Below are positions 14,293-17,921 of a DNA stretch of 17,921 bases, piece by piece. The stretch spans positions 1-17,921 of the forward strand of contig CACXGH010000167.1 in NCBI GenBank assembly GCA_902767175.1, in the 5' to 3' direction. How positions within the stretch are numbered: position 1 is the stretch's first letter; every line of letters starts with the position of its first letter. Position numbers and translations under genes: made by a program. The notes under the pieces were generated by a model that saw only the letters and a program-made list of their open reading frames with translations, was not told the origin of the DNA and searched no databases. Source of the DNA: an uncultured Ruminococcus sp. GTDB taxonomy: Bacteria > Bacillota > Clostridia > Oscillospirales > Acutalibacteraceae.

Positions 14293-14928
14293 ATGGAAAA
14301 TAAAAGAAAGGGAAAATTTATCGTAATAGAGGGTCTTGACGGCTCGGGAAAGGGAACTCAGGCTGCGCTTCTTGCACAGGCAATGAGAGCTGACGGAAGA
14401 ACCGTATGTCAGACTGCGGAGCCTACAAGCTCGGTTACAGGCGGTATGCTGCGTGATGCTCTCGGCGGTCATGTTAAAAGAGATGCATACGAGCTTTCGG
14501 CGCTTTTTCTTCTTGACAGGATATTCCATAATGTCAACGAAAAGAACGGCATAAGAAAATACCTTGATGACGGTGTAGATGTTATATGTGACAGATATTA
14601 TTATTCGTCCTTCGCATATCAGGGAATAGATGCAGACCTTTCGTGGGTAATGAATATGAATCTGAACTGTAAGGAGATACTTAAGCCCGATGTCTGTATT
14701 TTTCTTGATGTTTCACCCGATACGGGAGACAAGAGAATTAACGGCAGCCGTCTTGAACGTGAAATTTATGAGAATACAGAGACTCAGAAGAGAATAAGGG
14801 CACGCTTTTATGAGGTGTTCGGATTGCTTAAGACCCGGGAAAATATAAAAATCGTTGATGCTTCAAGAACTGTTCCTGAGGTATCGGCTGATATAATAAA
14901 AATCTATAATGAATTGAAGGAGAAATGA
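14293..14928 (+). CDS. tmk: Thymidylate kinase (dTMP kinase)
   Basis: This 211-residue P-loop kinase probably phosphorylates dTMP to dTDP for DNA synthesis. The P-loop E-G-L-D-G-S-G-K-G-T-Q spans residues 13-23, the D-R-Y-Y-Y-S-S-F-A-Y-Q-G motif (D100-R101-Y102) matches the nucleobase-site DRY of the family, and a LID-like Arg-rich segment follows near 150-160. It is somewhat diverged from the usual bacterial Tmk: the loop has K-G-T rather than K-S/T-T, and the E-P-G-G segment reads E-P-T-S-S. A related nucleoside monophosphate kinase is therefore possible. AGAGGA lies 9 nt upstream of the ATG. The gene ends 3 nt before the sulfhydrylase gene, whose ribosome site overlaps its end. Confidence 0.85.
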   Translation: MENKRKGKFIVIEGLDGSGKGTQAALLAQAMRADGRTVCQTAEPTSSVTGGMLRDALGGHVKRDAYELSALFLLDRIFHNVNEKNGIRKYLDDGVDVICDRYYYSSFAYQGIDADLSWVMNMNLNCKEILKPDVCIFLDVSPDTGDKRINGSRLEREIYENTETQKRIRARFYEVFGLLKTRENIKIVDASRTVPEVSADIIKIYNELKEK

Positions 14929-14931
14929 AAA

Positions 14932-16203
14932 ATGGGATACCATATCAACACGAAATGCGTTCAGGCAGGCTATGAGCCTAAGAACGGCGAGTCAAGAGTT
15001 ATTCCGATAGTACAGAGCACTACATTCAAGTATGATTCTGCGGCTACACTCGGAAAGCTTTTCGACCTTGAGGAAAGCGGTTTCTTTTATACAAGACTTG
15101 CCAATCCTACACTAAGCGCAGTAGCCGACAAAATAGCCGCTCTTGAGGGCGGTGTGGGTGCTATGCTCACAGCTTCCGGTCAGTCTGCTTCTATGCTTTC
15201 TATAACCAATATCTGTCATGCCGGTGACCATGTTGTATGCGCAAGCGCTATTTACGGCGGTACATTCAATCTGTTCAACAAATCACTGCGTGAGCTTGGA
15301 ATAGAGTTCACATTTGTAACACCCGATGCAGCAGAAGATGAAATAAATGCTGCATTCAGGGACAATACAAGAGCCGTATTTGTAGAGAGCGTATCAAATC
15401 CCTCGCTTGATGTTGCAGACATAGAGCTTTATGCAAAGCTCGCACACGCTCACGGTGTGCCGCTCATTGTTGACAACACTTTCCCTACACCTGTAAATTT
15501 CAGACCCTTTGAATGGGGCGCTGACATTGTAGTTCATTCCACATCAAAGTACATGGACGGTCACGCTGTTGCACTTGGCGGTGTTATAGTAGACAGCGGC
15601 AATTTTGATTGGACAAACGGCAAATATCCGGCGTTCACCGAGCCTGACGAAAGCTATCATGGTGTCGTATATACCGAGAAGTTCGGCAAGGCTGCATATA
15701 TCACAAAGGCGCTCACACATCTTATGCGTGACTACGGCCCTCAGCAAAGCCCTCAGAACGCATTCCTTCTCAATCTTGGTCTTGAAACGCTGTTCCTCAG
15801 AATGGAGCGCCACTGTTCAAATGCTCTTGCTGTTGCGAAGTTCCTCGAGCAGAATGACAAGATAGAGTGGGTCAACTATCCGGGACTTGAGAGCAATAAG
15901 TACTATGAGAGAGCAAAGAAGTATATGCCTGACGGAAGCTGCGGAGTTATTTCCTTTGGTGTAAAGGGCGGCAGGGAAAAGGCAATGCAGTTTATGGACA
16001 GTCTTGATATGATAAAGCTTGTTATCCATGTTGCGGACGCACGCACCTGTGCTCTTCACCCTGCAAGCACAACACACCGTCAGCTTACCGACAAGCAGCT
16101 TGAAGACTGCGGAGTAAAGCCCAATCTTATAAGAATGTCTGTAGGCATAGAGTACGTTGACGATATTATTGCAGACATCAAACAGGCTCTCGCAAAGATC
16201 TGA
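14932..16203 (+). CDS. metY: O-acetylhomoserine sulfhydrylase (homocysteine synthase)
   Basis: This 423-residue enzyme belongs to the PLP-dependent Cys/Met metabolism family (PF01053). It likely converts O-acetylhomoserine plus sulfide to homocysteine, a direct-sulfhydrylation route to methionine. The PLP lysine is K206 in V-V-H-S-T-S-K-Y-M-D-G-H. Other landmarks are Y-T-R-L-A-N-P-T near 53-60, the phosphate-binding T-A-S-G-Q-S-A, and V-D-N-T-F-P-T-P. The ~420-residue length and the insertion after the PLP lysine match MetY rather than the ~380-residue cystathionine gamma-synthase group, but substrate choice cannot be proven from sequence. AAGGAG (14917-14922) lies 9 nt upstream inside the end of tmk, so the two genes are co-transcribed although metabolically unrelated. 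Confidence 0.88.
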   Translation: MGYHINTKCVQAGYEPKNGESRVIPIVQSTTFKYDSAATLGKLFDLEESGFFYTRLANPTLSAVADKIAALEGGVGAMLTASGQSASMLSITNICHAGDHVVCASAIYGGTFNLFNKSLRELGIEFTFVTPDAAEDEINAAFRDNTRAVFVESVSNPSLDVADIELYAKLAHAHGVPLIVDNTFPTPVNFRPFEWGADIVVHSTSKYMDGHAVALGGVIVDSGNFDWTNGKYPAFTEPDESYHGVVYTEKFGKAAYITKALTHLMRDYGPQQSPQNAFLLNLGLETLFLRMERHCSNALAVAKFLEQNDKIEWVNYPGLESNKYYERAKKYMPDGSCGVISFGVKGGREKAMQFMDSLDMIKLVIHVADARTCALHPASTTHRQLTDKQLEDCGVKPNLIRMSVGIEYVDDIIADIKQALAKI

Positions 16204-16216
16204 TTTATTATAACAA

Positions 16217-16250
16217 ACGTCGGTGGCGGGTTATGATCTCCCACCGACGT
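16217..16250 (+). terminator. Strong stem-loop after metY, lacking a U tract
   Basis: ACGTCGGTGG (16217-16226) pairs perfectly with CCACCGACGT (16241-16250) with a 14-nt loop. No T run follows; R0 copy B begins 6 nt later. It may stabilise the mRNA 3' end more than it terminates. Confidence 0.5.
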
Positions 16251-16255
16251 CCGCA

Positions 16256-16336
16256 GGAGCTAAAGCTCCCCGACGTCTGTTGACGGCGTCGCTCGCTCCG
16301 ATCAAGCGAGCTTGTTGGAGCTTAGCTCCTTGTTTA
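16256..16336 (+). repeat. R0 multi-hairpin repeat, copy B
   Basis: This 81-bp copy differs from A and C at two positions (A to G in the third stem, t to a in the last loop). The first change turns an A-U pair into G-U and the second is in a loop, so the fold is kept. The left end is the palindrome GGAGCT-aa-AGCTCC. Confidence 0.8.
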
Positions 16337-16347
16337 AAAATGCATAT

Positions 16348-16393
16348 AAAAACGGGACTGCCGCACTGCTTAGTGAGACAGCCCCGTTTTTTT
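16348..16393. terminator. Bidirectional terminator between metY and the solute-binding protein gene
   Basis: AAAAACGGG (16348-16356) pairs with CCCGTTTTT (16383-16391), with an inner CTG/CAG. T7 (16387-16393) follows on the plus strand and TTTTTATAT on the minus strand. It serves both convergent genes. Confidence 0.88.
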
Positions 16394-16398
16394 ACCTG

Positions 16399-17748
16399 TT
16401 ACCAATCGTTCTGCTTCATATCGTTTTCAACTATTAATCCGGTATTTATGCCGTTTTGCAGCCTTTCGTCAGAGATTTGTCCTCTTTCCCTTGTTATCTT
16501 GCTGACAAATCCGCTTGTACCGATGCCCCAGAATACGACACCTACAGTTTCGTTCTGAACGTGCATATAGGGGAATTCTTCTTTGATCGCAGTAAGAATT
16601 TCAGATTCCGCAAACTCCTTAAGCGGAACACTCGCATCAACTTTTTCTCTTACGTCCTTAAGGATTTCTGAGCTTGATAAAAATGCGGCAAGTGCCTGTG
16701 CTGTTTTCGGGAACTGAGTATCCTTTTTTATTACCATGCACCAAAGGTCACCTAAAGTTTCAAGCTGCTTTTGCTCACCGTTTACCATTATAGTCGGCAG
16801 CTTTGCAATGCCTGTATTTTCAGACAGCGGCAGTTTTATGTCGTTGAAGAATGCAATATAGCCTGCAAATTCGTCACCTATCGAAACATCGCCTTTGTAA
16901 GATACATCAGTCTCAAATCCTGAGCCTATCAGTTTGCTGTAATCTCTTATCGACTTGAAGGCACTGAATGCCTCGTCCGTTTTATGGCCGAATACTTGTT
17001 GCCCGTCAGAGAATGATAATGGAGTACCTGTGGTCAGCAGGAAAGAAATCGTATTCCATGCGTTTTCTATATTAAAATAGAATTTTTTGCCATTCTCGTT
17101 TGCCTTGGCAATAAGACTGTCAAGCGAGGCGATATCGGCAGGGTCTGTATATACCTGCTTGTCATATACAATACAAGTGGGAGTGTATGACATTGGGTAA
17201 GCGTACTGTCTGCCGTCTATTGTTACAGCCTGCACAGCTTCATCGGTAAATATATCGGTGCTGTTTACGCTGTATGCTTTATCCGGTTCGATGATATAGT
17301 TCTTTTGTATCAGACGGGGGATATCATTAGCCGATACCGTAATTATTTCGGCAGTATGTTCGTAATTTTCGACCATTTTATGCGCACCCTTGCTGCCGTC
17401 GGTAATCAAAGCACCAAGATCAAGTGTATAGGACGGGTCGCCGTAAAGCTCGGAGAATTCTTTAAGCTTTTCCTTATACAGATCAATACTGTTTTCAGGT
17501 GCCCACAATTTGATCTTGACTGTTCCTTCATTTTTCTCGGCTTCACTCTTTATCTGAGCTTTTATTTCTTCCGTGCTCAGCGTCTGTATCTCAGTGACGG
17601 TGCTGTTATCCGATACGTTATCACCGGACTGTGCCGTACTTGTACTGTCGGCGGAGGAGGCTTCTTCGTTACTGCCCGTACTGCCGCAGGCGGTCATTCC
17701 TACCGAAATAAGCGCCGCTAATAGTAATGCTGTTATTCGTTTTTTCAT
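16399..17748 (-). CDS. Extracellular solute-binding lipoprotein of an ABC importer
   Basis: This 449-residue protein resembles family 1 (carbohydrate-type) ABC solute-binding proteins (PF01547/PF13416). A lipoprotein signal is clear: M-K-K-R, a hydrophobic core, then G-M-T-A-C with lipidated Cys at residue 21. The Met at -3 is not the most usual lipobox residue. A Ser/Thr/Glu-rich linker to about residue 75 follows, then the mature domain starting around K-I-K-L-W-A-P-E-N-S. I chose ATG 17748 because AAAGGAG sits 8 nt upstream; a GTG at 17766 would place that site inside the ORF. No permease or ATPase genes adjoin it, so the transported solute is unknown, and the gene stands alone between inverted R0 repeats. 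Confidence 0.85.
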   Translation of the reverse strand: MKKRITALLLAALISVGMTACGSTGSNEEASSADSTSTAQSGDNVSDNSTVTEIQTLSTEEIKAQIKSEAEKNEGTVKIKLWAPENSIDLYKEKLKEFSELYGDPSYTLDLGALITDGSKGAHKMVENYEHTAEIITVSANDIPRLIQKNYIIEPDKAYSVNSTDIFTDEAVQAVTIDGRQYAYPMSYTPTCIVYDKQVYTDPADIASLDSLIAKANENGKKFYFNIENAWNTISFLLTTGTPLSFSDGQQVFGHKTDEAFSAFKSIRDYSKLIGSGFETDVSYKGDVSIGDEFAGYIAFFNDIKLPLSENTGIAKLPTIMVNGEQKQLETLGDLWCMVIKKDTQFPKTAQALAAFLSSSEILKDVREKVDASVPLKEFAESEILTAIKEEFPYMHVQNETVGVVFWGIGTSGFVSKITRERGQISDERLQNGINTGLIVENDMKQNDW

Positions 17749-17783
17749 AATGAACGCTCCTTTCACTATTTCTGTTTATTACT

Positions 17784-17809
17784 ATTATATTATACTTAAA
17801 CATTGTCAA
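17784..17809 (-). promoter_or_regulatory. Possible promoter of the solute-binding protein gene
   Basis: On the minus strand a perfect TTGACA (17809-17804) is followed by overlapping TATAAT copies (17794-17789 and 17789-17784). The spacers are only 9 and 14 bp, so the functional -10 is uncertain. Confidence 0.4.
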
Positions 17810-17840
17810 TTATTTTGTGAAGAACAATATGACAATATTT

Positions 17841-17921
17841 TAAACAAGGAGCAAAGCTCCAACAAGCTCGCTTGATTGGAGCGAGCGACGCCGTCAACAG
17901 ACGTCGGGGAGCTTTAGCTCC
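17841..17921 (-). repeat. R0 multi-hairpin repeat, copy C (inverted)
   Basis: This 81-bp copy is in reverse orientation relative to A and B and identical to A over the shared 75 bases. With copy B it forms an inverted pair enclosing the solute-binding protein gene, its promoter and its terminator (16256-17921). Confidence 0.8.

Noticed and set aside
16223..16558. 111-codon plus-strand ORF across R0 copy B
   Set aside because: It crosses the R0 repeat and a strong bidirectional terminator and then runs antisense into the solute-binding protein gene. It is a chance reading frame.

Overview
The window reads as chromosomal DNA of a gut-type clostridial Firmicute, most likely Oscillospiraceae/Ruminococcus-like. 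This is an inference from moderate GC, heavy use of ATA (Ile) and AGA/AGG (Arg) codons, strong Shine-Dalgarno sites at nearly every start, and TTGACA-17-TATAAT-type promoters. No database search was possible, so family names come from recognising motifs.

Layout. (1) 1-476: no protein gene; one copy of an 81-bp multi-hairpin repeat (R0) and a mosaic of short palindromic repeats (cluster I) ending at the -35 box of a good promoter. (2) 501-8621 (+): a run of five close-set genes: a GtrA-like membrane protein, an FAD-dependent oxidoreductase of the amine-oxidase/UDP-galactopyranose-mutase type, a polytopic GT39-like glycosyltransferase, pth and mfd. The first three look like a polyprenyl-linked sugar/surface glycosylation set; pth-mfd is a classic housekeeping pair. 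(3) 8706-10362 (+): a strongly promoted small Pro/Gln-rich membrane protein, a terminator, then lgt (lipoprotein diacylglyceryl transferase). (4) 10363-11477: 1.1 kb with no long ORF, the most interesting part. Two repeat clusters (II and III) flank a compact locus that looks like an unannotated type I toxin-antitoxin module: a 35-codon hydrophobic peptide on the minus strand, a convergent ~90-nt RNA on the plus strand, near-consensus promoters for both, and a shared bidirectional terminator covering the toxin stop codon. (5) 11478-11551: tRNA-Arg(CCG) with its own promoter and terminator. (6) 11676-13852 (-): ilvB-ilvN, acetolactate synthase. (7) 14293-16203 (+): a thymidylate kinase-like gene coupled to an O-acetylhomoserine sulfhydrylase-like gene. 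(8) 16399-17748 (-): a lone lipoprotein solute-binding protein bracketed by inverted copies of R0.

How it fits together. Most of the window is housekeeping: translation recycling (pth), transcription-coupled repair (mfd), lipoprotein maturation (lgt, whose product would lipidate the solute-binding protein at the right end), branched-chain amino acid and methionine synthesis, and dTMP phosphorylation. The accessory content lies in the intergenic DNA: three repeat clusters built from interchangeable short hairpins, the R0 elements, and the putative toxin-antitoxin locus. The unusual feature of that locus is that the leaders of its two convergent RNAs are near-copies of each other (an inverted repeat in DNA) instead of being complementary.
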